Source: an uncultured Alcanivoracaceae bacterium
GTDB taxonomy: Bacteria > Pseudomonadota > Gammaproteobacteria > Xanthomonadales > Marinicellaceae
DNA: 51,405 nt
Direction of reading: 5' to 3'
Assembly: GCA_947311585.1 (NCBI GenBank)
Contig: CAMZLQ010000002.1
Location: forward strand, 1-51,405
Both the position numbers and the translations under genes were made by a program. Of this stretch, positions 1 through 8,890 are shown one piece after another. The notes under the pieces were generated by a model. It did no database searches and was not told the DNA's origin. It saw only the letters and a list, made by a program, of their open reading frames with translations. Position 1 is the stretch's first letter, and every line of letters starts with the position of its first letter.

Positions 1-1461
1 CAGTGAAACCCATGTGGCACCTGAGGCAACATTGAGCATGGCATTTAATAATGGCCAATCTGATACGGCATCTGAGCCGTCAACCATGCTTTCGGTTTCA
101 CGGTTTGGGCTGGCAACAGATCCTGAGTCTAGGTGGTCACGCCCGATAACAACGGGGGCTGATAATTCGCCATTGCGTACCATTTCATTGAATGCCAAGC
201 CTAATTTGTCGCGTAACCCTAAGCCGACCCAGCAGATACGTGCGGGTAAGCCTTGAAATTGGATGCGTTCACGAGCCATGTCTAACCAGTTGTGCAGATG
301 AGGGTCATCGGCGATAATTTCTTTGACTTTGGCATCGGTTTTGTAAATGTCTTCGGGGTCGCCTGATAAGGCCGCCCAACGAAAGGGTCCAATGCCTCGG
401 CAAAATAATGGGCGAACATAAGCTGGGACAAATCCAGGGAAGTCAAAGGCATTTTTTAGGCCTTCGTTATAGGCTTCTTGGCGGATATTGTTGCCGTAAT
501 CAACAGTAGGAATGCCTTGTGAGTGAAAATCGAGCATGGCTTGCACTTGCACACGCATGGATTTGCGGGCTTGTTTTGCCACTTCTTCGGGATTGGTTTT
601 AATGGTTTCTCGCCATTGTTCGACACTCCAATCTTGCGGTAAATAGCCATTAACGGGGTCGTGTGCGGAGGTTTGGTCGGTGACTAAATCGGGTCGAATG
701 CCATCAGCGTACATTTGTGGAAAAATATCAGCGGCATTGCCAAGTAGCCCTATTGAGATGGCTTCGCCATTTTCTAAGGCGTGGTTTAACATGTCCATGG
801 CTTGTGCTATTGAATAGGCTTTTTTATCCACATAGCCAGTTTTTAGGCGAAAATCGATGCGGGTTTCATCGCATTCTACCGCTATCATGCTGTAACCTGC
901 CATGGTTGCTGCCAAAGGTTGAGCTCCACCCATGCCGCCTAGACCGCCCGTTAATATCCACTTGCCCTTGGTGTCGCCATCAAAATGTTGTCGCCCAGCT
1001 TCAACAAAGGTTTCATAGGTGCCTTGCACGATGCCTTGAGAACCGATATAAATCCACGAACCAGCGGTCATTTGTCCGTACATCATCAAACCTTTTTTAT
1101 CCAGTTCGTTAAAATGTTCCCAATTTGCCCAATGTGGCACAAGGTTTGAATTAGCAATCAACACCCGTGGCGCATCTTTGTGGGTTCTAAACACGCCAAC
1201 TGGTTTTCCAGACTGAACCAGTAATGTTTCATCATCTTCCAAATTTTGCAAACTCGCAACAATTTGGTCATAACATTGCCAGTTGCGTGCCGCCCGTCCT
1301 ATGCCACCATAAACCACTAATTCTTCTGGGCGTTCGGCAACTTGGGCATCTAAATTATTCATCAACATCCGCATCGGAGCTTCGGTTAACCACGATTTAC
1401 AGCTTAGTGTTGTGCCTATTGGGGCTTTAATTTTACGGGTTTTGTCTATTCTTGAGTTCAT
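1..1461 (-). CDS. hutU: Urocanate hydratase (urocanase), C-terminus cut by window edge
   Basis: Second step of histidine degradation: NAD+-dependent hydration of urocanate to imidazolone propionate in the cytoplasm. The minus-strand frame is open from the ATG at 1461 to base 1, giving 487 residues; the family is usually about 555, so roughly 70 C-terminal residues lie outside the window. Visible hallmarks are the glycine-rich [13 protein letters not shown] stretch of the NAD-binding region and RICWVGLG. The cysteine of the latter falls at residue 410, the number of the catalytic cysteine in the Pseudomonas putida enzyme. The last visible residues (SGATWVSL) lead into the expected HHGGG segment. 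The start codon overlaps the stop of the upstream MarR gene as ATGA, so the two are translationally coupled. No other hut gene is visible. Confidence 0.96.
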   Translation of the reverse strand, partial: MNSRIDKTRKIKAPIGTTLSCKSWLTEAPMRMLMNNLDAQVAERPEELVVYGGIGRAARNWQCYDQIVASLQNLEDDETLLVQSGKPVGVFRTHKDAPRVLIANSNLVPHWANWEHFNELDKKGLMMYGQMTAGSWIYIGSQGIVQGTYETFVEAGRQHFDGDTKGKWILTGGLGGMGGAQPLAATMAGYSMIAVECDETRIDFRLKTGYVDKKAYSIAQAMDMLNHALENGEAISIGLLGNAADIFPQMYADGIRPDLVTDQTSAHDPVNGYLPQDWSVEQWRETIKTNPEEVAKQARKSMRVQVQAMLDFHSQGIPTVDYGNNIRQEAYNEGLKNAFDFPGFVPAYVRPLFCRGIGPFRWAALSGDPEDIYKTDAKVKEIIADDPHLHNWLDMARERIQFQGLPARICWVGLGLRDKLGLAFNEMVRNGELSAPVVIGRDHLDSGSVASPNRETESMVDGSDAVSDWPLLNAMLNVASGATWVSL

Positions 1462-1931
1462 GTGTTTATCTCGTTAAAACGGGTTAAGAGTGCTTTTTGT
1501 TTTAAGGCGTTTATCGCATCATTTAATACGTGGTGTAAATTGGCACCGATTTCGTCACTTAAATGTTCGTAAACGGTATTTAATGAGTTTTGATTTAATA
1601 ATGTGGCTTGTTCTCTGCCTTCAGTGGTTAAATGATAAGTGGTTCGGCGTTTATCATTTTCGTCACTTTTAGCAGTTACTAACCCCAATTGAATCAGTTT
1701 GGGGATTTTTTGTTTAATCAATTGGTGCGATTGTTTTAAGTGTTTGGCTAAATCGGTAATGGATAAATCATCGAATTTATGCAAATAATGTATCACCGAG
1801 CATGACTTGACTGGCACTACTATCCCCAGTGACTCATAAATAGGTTTAACCTGATCACGAATCAAGTTGCTTAAATCATCGGCTTGTTTACCGATAAAGG
1901 CATCGGATATTTTTTTTAATTTTGTTGGCAT
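1458..1931 (-). CDS. MarR-family transcriptional regulator, coupled to hutU
   Basis: A 157-residue winged-helix protein of normal MarR length. Residues 45-105 carry the helix-turn-helix ([20 protein letters not shown]), followed by a beta-wing with the characteristic [16 protein letters not shown] pattern; flanking helices would form the dimer interface. The gene lies directly upstream of hutU with a 4-bp ATGA overlap, so it very likely controls histidine use together with itself. The usual hut regulator in gammaproteobacteria is HutC of the GntR family, so a MarR member here is unusual. A 24-bp palindrome overlapping its promoter is a plausible autoregulatory operator. Family assignment is firm; ligand and targets are inferred from position. 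Confidence 0.88.
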   Translation of the reverse strand: MPTKLKKISDAFIGKQADDLSNLIRDQVKPIYESLGIVVPVKSCSVIHYLHKFDDLSITDLAKHLKQSHQLIKQKIPKLIQLGLVTAKSDENDKRRTTYHLTTEGREQATLLNQNSLNTVYEHLSDEIGANLHHVLNDAINALKQKALLTRFNEINT

Positions 1932-1942
1932 CAGTTAATAAT

Positions 1943-1966
1943 GTAATATGTTTCGCAATATATTAC
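1943..1966. promoter_or_regulatory. Palindromic operator candidate over the -10 box
   Basis: Inverted repeat with perfect 7-bp arms GTAATAT (1943-1949) and ATATTAC (1960-1966) around a 10-bp, partly symmetric centre. Its size and symmetry are typical for a MarR dimer. One arm contains the -10 box of the MarR-hutU promoter, so binding would block RNA polymerase. Assignment to this regulator is inferred from position. Confidence 0.6.
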
Positions 1967-1987
1967 CTAATTGAAATATTTTGTCAA
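1960..1987 (-). promoter_or_regulatory. Sigma-70 promoter of the MarR-hutU operon
   Basis: On the minus strand a perfect -35 TTGACA (1982-1987) is followed after 16 nt by -10 TAATAT (1960-1965). It lies about 30 bp upstream of the MarR start codon. Both boxes are near consensus, so strong transcription is expected unless repressed. Confidence 0.75.
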
Positions 1988-1998
1988 TAAAAATTTAA

Positions 1999-2055
1999 CT
2001 TTACAAAATATCAGGATTAAATTACAATGAACTCGAAATGCCTAAAGTGAAATAA
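1999..2055 (+). pseudogene. Remnant of an antitoxin C-terminus upstream of the ParE-like toxin
   Basis: The frame ending at the TAA of 2053-2055 overlaps the toxin start codon as TAATG, the arrangement normal for an antitoxin-toxin pair. It stays open only for 18 codons and ends ELEMPKVK, which resembles the tail of small antitoxins. An in-frame TAA at 1996-1998 precedes it, there is no usable start for a full protein, and the hut promoter begins just upstream. Most of the antitoxin has probably been deleted. The identification rests on position and a short peptide, so it is tentative. Confidence 0.4.
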
Positions 2056-2333
2056 TGGAACTTGAAATATCAGAAAAGGCAACATACGATTTAAAAAGGT
2101 TAAAAAAATTCATTTCGATAAAAAACTCAATTGCGGCTAATAGAATAGCTAAGAAACTGGCAAAAGGAATTAGGAGTTTACTCAAAAACCCAGAAATGGG
2201 AATAAAAGTAAAAGATGCAACAAACCCAGATATTACTAGAGACATCTTTAATCTTGATTATCAGATTAGGTATTCCTATACAAAACATTTCTTAGTGGTG
2301 CTAAGAGTTTGGCTCCAAAAGGAGGATAGATAA
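2055..2333 (+). CDS. ParE/RelE-family toxin, apparently without its antitoxin
   Basis: A 92-residue protein, usual length for the family. The N-terminal helical part (residues 1-50) is rich in lysine, and the C-terminal half contains RDIFNLDYQIRYSY and then VVLRVWLQKEDR, matching the typical ending (VLRVWHxKEDR) of ParE-like toxins. ParE poisons gyrase and RelE cleaves mRNA; which activity this copy has cannot be told. No full antitoxin lies upstream, where only an 18-codon stub remains, nor downstream. Either the toxin is inactive or harmless, or it is neutralised from elsewhere. Family call is good; activity is uncertain. Confidence 0.75.
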   Translation: MELEISEKATYDLKRLKKFISIKNSIAANRIAKKLAKGIRSLLKNPEMGIKVKDATNPDITRDIFNLDYQIRYSYTKHFLVVLRVWLQKEDR

Positions 2334-2488
2334 ATGTTCCCGTGAAATTTTCTAGAGTATGAAACCTGTCATGACAAGCCACACGTTATTAAATAGATTT
2401 TTATTACTGCCACAATTCATCATAAATTCAGCATTAATTTGCTATACTTGTCTATTATCATATCTTTTACTAAAAATTAAATACACCA

Positions 2489-5400
2489 ATGAAAAATTTT
2501 CTTATTCTTTTTGCCATCCTCTTTGTTTCATCGTGTTCTGATGACTCACTTCAATCAAATAAATCTAACGAGGCTGTACAAAAACTTACTCAGCCTCAGT
2601 CGATACCGAGTAATAACAGCTTAAAACGTGAAAAAATAAACTACTCTGATTTAACCGAGTTTAAAGTGCTAAGCATCACCGAAGGTTTGTTTGAAAATGC
2701 ACCGGCTTTACAAGTCAACCTGACCTTACCTGTGGATGATCAGCAGAATGTGGATAGTTTGATAAAAGTATATACAGGCAAGGAAAGCAATCAATTAGTA
2801 AAAGGCGGTTGGATTTACGATGAAAGCAATTCATCCATGTATTTTCCTTTTATCGAAGCCGATACGCATTATAAAGTGCTTGTGGATAAGGATTTACTGT
2901 CAATAAACGGTAAAAAAATCAGTAATGGTTTTACTAAAGACCTCAATACTCGCCCTTACCAAAAAAGTGTACGTTTTGTTTCAAAGGGTTCAACTCTACT
3001 AAAAGACAGCAATGTTTTACCGATTGAAGCGGTTAATGTTGAAGCTGTTGATTTAAAGTTTTGGCGCATCAATCCCGACAAATATGCCCAGTTTTTACAA
3101 ATGAATTACCGTAATGAAATTTACACATTAGAACGAATGTATAAAATTGCTAAGGTGGTGTATACCGCTGAGTTTGAGTTGAAAAGCGAAAAAAACAAAC
3201 GAGCACAACACGATATAAACATCAAAAACATTGAACAAGTGCAAAAGTCTGGTTTGTATTTTGTCACCATGACACCACATGATATGTATTCGTATAATAT
3301 TCAAAACACCTGGTTTGTCAGTACGGATATTGGTTTGCATACACGTAAATATGCAGAATCTCTGGTGGTTTTTACTCATCAGTTGCCACAAGCACAAGCT
3401 TATGAGGGTATTACCATTAAGTTAGTCGGTAAGGACGGTGGTATTATTGAACAGACTCAAACAGATGATGAAGGTTTCGCTGAAATTAAATCCCCTGATT
3501 TAAAAAAGGCACATTTTGTTTTGGCTCAAAAGGGTGATAATTTTAATATTGTTCGCTTGAATCAACCCAAAATGGATTTGTCTGAATTTAATTTATCCTC
3601 ACGCCCTTATCATCCACAAGAATTGTTCTTGTATGCACCGCGTGATTTATACCGCCCGGGTGAAACCATTAATATCAATGGCTTATTACGAGATGCTGAT
3701 GGAAAAAAAGTTAAAGCTTCACCCATAAAAGTCGAAATAAAACGACCCGATTACCGCAGTTTTAAGTCTTTTACGTGGGCGGGAGATGACAGTTCACTCT
3801 ATAGCTCGGAATTCAGCGTGCCAAAGGATGCTTTAACGGGTGAATGGATATTTATTGCAACCTTGGGTAATACGGATAAATTTGAATACAAATTTTCGGT
3901 GGAAGATTTTTTACCTGAACGCTTGAAGTTGGATTTAAAATCCCACGATAACAAAAAACACATCAATGCAAACGATGAAAGCCTTATTGATGTGCAAAGT
4001 GATTACCTTTATGGTTCACCTGCTGCCAATAACCGTTTTGATGCCACTGTTTCTGTTGGCAACCAAACGCGTTTGTTTGATGAATTTAAAGACTATGAGT
4101 TTGGTTCAGGCAGTTACCACGATTATGATTTAAATTTCGATGTGCCGCAAGCGAAGTTGGATGAAAAAGGTTTTGCGTCCTTGACTATTCAAAATCAATG
4201 GAAAGACACTAAATTCCCATTGCGAATTAAAACTTATGTCAATGTCTACGAATCAGGTGGTCGCCCAATCTCTCGCCGCGTTGTGCAAACTATTTGGCCA
4301 CACGAAACCGCTATTGGCGTGCGACCATCATGGCTGCAAAATGATGCTGATTATGCCAGCCCAAACAGCAACAATGAAATCGAATTAATTGCCGTTAATC
4401 AACAAGGCGAAAAGGTTGATATGAATAATGTTGATGTGTTATTAATTCGTGAAAATGACCAACGTTATTGGCATTGGGGCGATGATGGCTGGAGTTACAA
4501 TCGTTCCCAGACCAATGTTGCGGTTTTTGATACCGTAATAAATTTAAAAAAGAATCAAGTCAATAAAGTGACCTTGCCAGTGGATTATGGTAATTACCGA
4601 GTGGAAATTCGGGATGCCAAGCAAACACTTATCAGCAGTTATCAGTTTTTCTCTGGTTGGAGTTGGTACGATGCGGAAAATGCCAATGGGGAACGCCCCG
4701 ATCAAGTACAGTTATCATGGAACAGTGACACAATCACACAAGGAACCGATGCTCAATTAACGATTACTGCGCCTTATGCCGGATTGGCAATCATAACGGT
4801 TGAAAGTGATGAGCTGTTATTCAAAAAAGCTGTGCAATTAAGTTCAGCCGAACAAACTGTAGGTATTGCTATTGATAACAGTTGGAATCGCCACGATTTA
4901 CATGCCAGTGTTATGGTAATACAAAAAGGCGATAGCAAACGCAAACACCTTCCGGCTCGTTCTTTTGGTGTCATTGCACTGCCGCTTGATCGTGATGATA
5001 GGAAAATAACACTGGAAATTGACCATCCAGAAAAAATCTTGCCAGAATCTAGCGTGACTGTAACAGTTAAAGCAACAGATTTGCACAGCCAGAGCAGTTT
5101 TGTGACTTTGGCAGCCGTTGACACAGGTGTGTTAAATGTCAGTAATTTTAAAACGCCTAATCCTTTTTCGTGGTTGTTTGCTGCTCGAAAATACAGTGCT
5201 GAATTGCGCGATATGTATGGTTCGATTATTGCCTATGGCGAGGGTCAATTGGCTCGACAAAAATTTGGCGGTGATGCTGATATTAACCGAGGAGGGGATG
5301 CGGCTCAATCCGATGTGCAAATTGTCTCTTTATTTACCGAAAAAGTTGCCTTTGATGCCAATGGCGAAGCGAAAATAAAACTCGATATTCCTTATTTTAA

Positions 5401-7426
5401 TGGAGAAATTCGTTTAATGGCAATGGCTTATAACGAAATTCAGGTTGCCAGTATTGAATCGCGCATGAAAGTCGCGGCTCCAATTGTGGTATCCAGCGCA
5501 ATGCCAAGATTTTTAGCCAAAGGCGATGAATCTTTTGCAGTCATAGATGTGCAAAATACCGAAGACTTTACTCAAATAATGCAACTAAATTTAACGGCTG
5601 ATAAATACCTTGGTGAACAAAAAATATCGCAAACTATTGAACTAAAAGCCCAAGAAAAACGAGTCGTAAAACTACCGATTAGGGCAACAACTCACCGAGG
5701 GTTGGGCGCCGTAACGGTTAAAGCGAAAATAACAGGCAAAAACAACTATTCTTTAGAGCGTGATTGGAAGCTTGGTATTCGACCTGCTTCTGCTGCGGTA
5801 ACCACGAGTCAATTAGCGGTTATTGAGCCAGGAAAATCAATAAAAATTGCTCAAAAACCATTAGATTTTTATGAAGATGATGGTTTGAAATCCATCTTAA
5901 AAGTATCCAATACACCAATTTTGGATGCAAATGCTCATTTACAGCATTTAATTCAATACCCTTATGGTTGTTTAGAACAGACCACCAGCCGTGCTTGGCC
6001 TTTGATGCAAGTAGAACAAAGTGATTTGAATCTATTTAGCAATAATAAAGCGGTCGAAATATTCGAAAAACGCACTCAATTGATTGAAAATGCCATCAGT
6101 AGAATAGTCGGTATGCAACGCTACGATGGCAGTTTTGGCTTATGGAGTAATAATTCCCCAGAAGAAAGGTGGTTGACAGTTTATGTTTCAGACTTTCTGA
6201 TAAAAGCCAAAGCCAAGGGTTATAACGTCCCTGAAACGGTATTGAAAAAAGCCATCAAACGCATGCGAATCTATGTACGTAAAAGTCTAAGACCTCGCTC
6301 AGACTTGGCACAATACTTAAGCTCCAAAGAACACTATTTGGTCGCTTATAAAGCTTATGCATCTTATGTATTGGCTGGAATTAAGCAAGTTAACTTGCAA
6401 GATGTGCGTCAAGCCTATGATAAACAAGCCAAGTTCAGTAAAACCGCTTTACCATTAGCTCATTTTGCCGCAGCTTTAGAATTGATGGGAGATGAAAGAC
6501 GAGCCAATGAAGCATGGCTTGCGGCAGTTGATTTTAAAACGGATGCTCAGGGTTATTATTACTATGGTGATTATGGCACAACGATTCGCGATACTTCACA
6601 AGTCATTTTGCTTGGTATGGACAGCCTGTTAACTGAAAAACTAGCAAAAACACCCAATGCATTATTTCCACAATTGCTTGATGAGCTTAAAGGAAAACGC
6701 TGGGTGTCAACTCAAGAACGGGGCAGTTTATTTCGGTTAGCCAAGGCTCTTGAAAAGAATAAAAATAACAATGAGTGGCAGTTAGATTTAAATCGAAACA
6801 ACCACACTGATGGCTTTAAACAATCCAATGATTTAAGTAAGTTATGGTTGGCTAAAGAGGCTAAAGTGCCTTTATTATTAACAAATACAGGCAAGCAAAC
6901 CTTATTTGTGGATTACAAAACGCAAGGTTATCGCAAGGATAATAGTTTTAGCAATAATGGTATAATCATTAAACGCCATTATTACGACACCAAAGGCAAT
7001 AAGAAAAACATCAAACAGTTAAAAACAGGCGAAATGATTTTGGTGCACGTAGAGGTGAGTTTGGATAAAAAAGACAAGAACCGCAGCTATTTACCTGATG
7101 CCATGCTGATTGAATTATTGCCTGCTGGTTTGGAACTGGAAAACCAAAATCTTGAGCATTCATTTAAGTTAGATGATATACAAATTGATAAAAAATACAT
7201 TTACCAATGGCAAAACAACACCCATATCAAACACCAAGAATTTCGAGATGACCGTTACATTGCCGCCTTGGCTTTATCAAAATACCGAACAAGTCATGTT
7301 TTTTACCTTGCTCGCGCCGTTACTCCAGGGAAATACACCATTCCATCGACATTGGTCGAAGACATGTACCATCCTGAAGTCCGTGCGATGAGTGCAGAGC
7401 AGGGGAAGATGGAGGTTGTTGAGTGA
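2489..7426 (+). CDS. Alpha-2-macroglobulin family lipoprotein, YfhM-like
   Basis: A 1645-residue bacterial alpha-2-macroglobulin, close to Escherichia coli YfhM (1653). The N-terminus is a lipoprotein signal peptide with lipobox VSSC and acylated Cys16; Ser at +2 favours the outer membrane. Tandem macroglobulin domains follow. The thioester motif YGCLEQ is intact with Cys at residue 1161, inside the helical thioester domain (YPYGCLEQTTSRAWPLM, then WLTVYVSDFL). Such proteins trap attacking proteases by cleavage in a bait region and covalent thioester attachment, shielding the periplasm. E. coli pairs the gene with pbpC (penicillin-binding protein 1C); no pbpC is present here. No strong Shine-Dalgarno precedes the ATG, but the signal peptide fixes the start. 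Confidence 0.94.
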   Translation: MKNFLILFAILFVSSCSDDSLQSNKSNEAVQKLTQPQSIPSNNSLKREKINYSDLTEFKVLSITEGLFENAPALQVNLTLPVDDQQNVDSLIKVYTGKESNQLVKGGWIYDESNSSMYFPFIEADTHYKVLVDKDLLSINGKKISNGFTKDLNTRPYQKSVRFVSKGSTLLKDSNVLPIEAVNVEAVDLKFWRINPDKYAQFLQMNYRNEIYTLERMYKIAKVVYTAEFELKSEKNKRAQHDINIKNIEQVQKSGLYFVTMTPHDMYSYNIQNTWFVSTDIGLHTRKYAESLVVFTHQLPQAQAYEGITIKLVGKDGGIIEQTQTDDEGFAEIKSPDLKKAHFVLAQKGDNFNIVRLNQPKMDLSEFNLSSRPYHPQELFLYAPRDLYRPGETININGLLRDADGKKVKASPIKVEIKRPDYRSFKSFTWAGDDSSLYSSEFSVPKDALTGEWIFIATLGNTDKFEYKFSVEDFLPERLKLDLKSHDNKKHINANDESLIDVQSDYLYGSPAANNRFDATVSVGNQTRLFDEFKDYEFGSGSYHDYDLNFDVPQAKLDEKGFASLTIQNQWKDTKFPLRIKTYVNVYESGGRPISRRVVQTIWPHETAIGVRPSWLQNDADYASPNSNNEIELIAVNQQGEKVDMNNVDVLLIRENDQRYWHWGDDGWSYNRSQTNVAVFDTVINLKKNQVNKVTLPVDYGNYRVEIRDAKQTLISSYQFFSGWSWYDAENANGERPDQVQLSWNSDTITQGTDAQLTITAPYAGLAIITVESDELLFKKAVQLSSAEQTVGIAIDNSWNRHDLHASVMVIQKGDSKRKHLPARSFGVIALPLDRDDRKITLEIDHPEKILPESSVTVTVKATDLHSQSSFVTLAAVDTGVLNVSNFKTPNPFSWLFAARKYSAELRDMYGSIIAYGEGQLARQKFGGDADINRGGDAAQSDVQIVSLFTEKVAFDANGEAKIKLDIPYFNGEIRLMAMAYNEIQVASIESRMKVAAPIVVSSAMPRFLAKGDESFAVIDVQNTEDFTQIMQLNLTADKYLGEQKISQTIELKAQEKRVVKLPIRATTHRGLGAVTVKAKITGKNNYSLERDWKLGIRPASAAVTTSQLAVIEPGKSIKIAQKPLDFYEDDGLKSILKVSNTPILDANAHLQHLIQYPYGCLEQTTSRAWPLMQVEQSDLNLFSNNKAVEIFEKRTQLIENAISRIVGMQRYDGSFGLWSNNSPEERWLTVYVSDFLIKAKAKGYNVPETVLKKAIKRMRIYVRKSLRPRSDLAQYLSSKEHYLVAYKAYASYVLAGIKQVNLQDVRQAYDKQAKFSKTALPLAHFAAALELMGDERRANEAWLAAVDFKTDAQGYYYYGDYGTTIRDTSQVILLGMDSLLTEKLAKTPNALFPQLLDELKGKRWVSTQERGSLFRLAKALEKNKNNNEWQLDLNRNNHTDGFKQSNDLSKLWLAKEAKVPLLLTNTGKQTLFVDYKTQGYRKDNSFSNNGIIIKRHYYDTKGNKKNIKQLKTGEMILVHVEVSLDKKDKNRSYLPDAMLIELLPAGLELENQNLEHSFKLDDIQIDKKYIYQWQNNTHIKHQEFRDDRYIAALALSKYRTSHVFYLARAVTPGKYTIPSTLVEDMYHPEVRAMSAEQGKMEVVE

Positions 7427-7496
7427 AGTTATTGATTTGGAATGCAAGGAACACAGAGGTTCGCAGAGTAGACGCAGAGATGCACTGAGTTTTTTT

Positions 7497-7829
7497 ATGA
7501 AATTAATTATATCTTATCTTGTTTTGTTTGTACTCTTAGTTGGTTTTATAATTTCATTGATGTTACTACAAGATTGGTGGTTAATGATTGTTGTTAAGGA
7601 TCAGACATTAATAAACAGTTACCATTTTGGAGCTGAATCTATGATTGCCAATGGTGGTTTTATTTACCGTAGTAAAAATATTTATGCTTGGTATACATTT
7701 TCAGAAGCAATACTCTGTATAATTGGATTTATTTCTGCGATAGTTGGAGTTGTAAAAAAGATCGAAAGACTCAATAATATTGCTTTTATAATTTTACTGA
7801 TATTAATTATTGAATTATTATTAATCTAG
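7497..7829 (+). CDS. Small integral membrane protein, unknown function
   Basis: About 110 residues if translation starts at the ATG of 7497, which begins directly with a hydrophobic helix (MKLIISYLVLFVLLVGF). The same frame is open from 7392, but those extra 35 residues are basic and low in character. They partly translate a CGCAGAG-rich stretch (about 7450-7490) that looks like intergenic repeat sequence, and they overlap the preceding gene, so I reject the longer start. Three membrane segments are visible near residues 3-25, 60-85 and 92-110. No family is recognised. The 86-bp palindrome follows just after the stop. Confidence 0.5.
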   Translation: MKLIISYLVLFVLLVGFIISLMLLQDWWLMIVVKDQTLINSYHFGAESMIANGGFIYRSKNIYAWYTFSEAILCIIGFISAIVGVVKKIERLNNIAFIILLILIIELLLI

Positions 7830-7834
7830 TAGTT

Positions 7835-7920
7835 CTGTAAGATGGACTTGCCCACCACCAGTGTTTCAGTAACTCCGATAATCTGATAGTATTAAATTGG
7901 TGGGCAAGCCCACCTTACAG
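7835..7920. repeat. 86-bp palindromic repeat with long inverted arms
   Basis: Left arm 7835-7857 and right arm 7898-7920 are inverted copies of 23 nt with two mismatches (consensus CTGTAAGGTGGGCTTGCCCA), around a 40-nt A/T-rich loop. Arms built on GGTGGGC..GCCCACC recur as dispersed intergenic palindromes in several bacteria, so this may be a REP/MITE-like unit. It could also stop transcription after the membrane-protein gene. Confidence 0.7.
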
Positions 7921-8068
7921 GTTATACTATGAAATATTCTGGCATAGTTTAAATTTTAATATTGAATTATTGAGTATAAATGGTAATCAAGGAGGCTTAG
8001 ATTTATAATTTCTCGCTTTTAACCCGAATATATCATGTTAAATAGATGACATCAATAGCAAAACCAAT

Positions 8069-8776
8069 ATGAAAAACACTGTAACAATTATTCCCGTCAT
8101 TACCGTTGATGGCCCTTCGGGCGTAGGCAAGGGCACGACAGCCTCATTATTATCTAATTATTTAGGATGGCATTTACTTGATAGTGGTGCTATTTACCGT
8201 GCATTAGCTTTGAAAGTGTTGAATACAGATGCCGAGATTTCAGATGTTGAAACTTTGGTTGAGTTAGCAATAAATCTGCAACTAAGTTTTGAATCAGTCA
8301 TTGGTGAACCGACCTTGGTTTATTTGGATGGAGATTGTGTTAATCATGATTTGCGTACCGAATCTTGCGGAAATATTGCCTCAATTATTGCCGTTATTCC
8401 AGAGGTAAGAGCGGCATTATTGCAACGTCAAAAGGACTTTAGAGTGGCGCCAGGGCTTGTTGCTGATGGACGCGATATGGGCACGGTTGTTTTCCAAGAT
8501 GCACAAATTAAGTTCTATTTAACCGCAAGTGCAGGGGAAAGAGCAAAAAGACGCTTGAAACAGTTGAAAAACAAGGGTGTAGATGCTAATATCCGCGCTC
8601 TTGAAAAAGAGATAGGTGCTCGAGATGCCCGAGACAGTAATCGCAAGGCTTCTCCTTTGGTTCCTGCAGATGATGCCATTAGCATTGATACCAGTAACTT
8701 AAGTATTGATGAGGTGTTTCAGTTTTGTAAAAACATTATTGAAAAAACAGGGCTAAAGAACGCATTTATTACATAA
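8069..8776 (+). CDS. cmk: Cytidylate kinase
   Basis: Phosphorylates CMP and dCMP with ATP in the cytoplasm for nucleotide supply. 235 residues, normal length. The P-loop GPSGVGKGT is at residues 15-23, followed by LDSGAIYRALA of the CMP-binding domain, then LVADGRDMGTVVFQDA and the LID-region arginines (RAKRRLKQL, RDARDSNRKASPL) that bind phosphates. The order cmk-rpsA-ihfB is the conserved gammaproteobacterial one. A terminator hairpin separates it from rpsA. Confidence 0.97.
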   Translation: MKNTVTIIPVITVDGPSGVGKGTTASLLSNYLGWHLLDSGAIYRALALKVLNTDAEISDVETLVELAINLQLSFESVIGEPTLVYLDGDCVNHDLRTESCGNIASIIAVIPEVRAALLQRQKDFRVAPGLVADGRDMGTVVFQDAQIKFYLTASAGERAKRRLKQLKNKGVDANIRALEKEIGARDARDSNRKASPLVPADDAISIDTSNLSIDEVFQFCKNIIEKTGLKNAFIT

Positions 8777-8790
8777 ATTTTTTAGTGGGG

Positions 8791-8818
8791 TGTTGAAATG
8801 GTTCAACATTCTTTTTTT
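8791..8818 (+). terminator. Rho-independent terminator or attenuator between cmk and rpsA
   Basis: Seven-bp stem TGTTGAA/TTCAACA (8791-8797 and 8802-8808) with a 4-nt loop ATGG, followed by TTCTTTTTTT. It lies 14 bp after the cmk stop and would limit read-through into rpsA. Confidence 0.7.
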
Positions 8819-8824
8819 AAACGA

Positions 8825-8875
8825 GTATCAACCTATATTGATACGGAAACATTTTAAACACAACTCTTTGTGTTT
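8825..8875 (+). promoter_or_regulatory. Structured rpsA mRNA leader with two hairpins
   Basis: Two perfect stems lie just before the rpsA start: GTATCAA/TTGATAC (8825-8831, 8838-8844) and AAACACAA/TTGTGTTT (8856-8863, 8868-8875, loop CTCT). There is no good Shine-Dalgarno before the ATG at 8891. In E. coli the rpsA leader also lacks a strong Shine-Dalgarno, folds into hairpins and mediates autogenous repression by S1. The same control is inferred here. Confidence 0.5.
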
Positions 8876-8890
8876 ATAGAGCATATTTAT

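Noticed and set aside
717-1112. 131-codon plus-strand frame
   Set aside because: It lies antisense to hutU, which is certain in the opposite frame; composition shows no family features.
4774-5124. 116-codon minus-strand frame
   Set aside because: Shadow inside the macroglobulin gene; no start context or recognisable domain.
7392-7496. Extended N-terminus of the small membrane protein from 7392
   Set aside because: It overlaps the macroglobulin gene and crosses a CGCAGAG-rich repeat-like stretch; the ATG at 7497 starts directly with a membrane helix.
8870-8890. Upstream rpsA start at 8870
   Set aside because: It lies in a leader hairpin, and homologous S1 proteins start at the MSENFEQ equivalent (8891).
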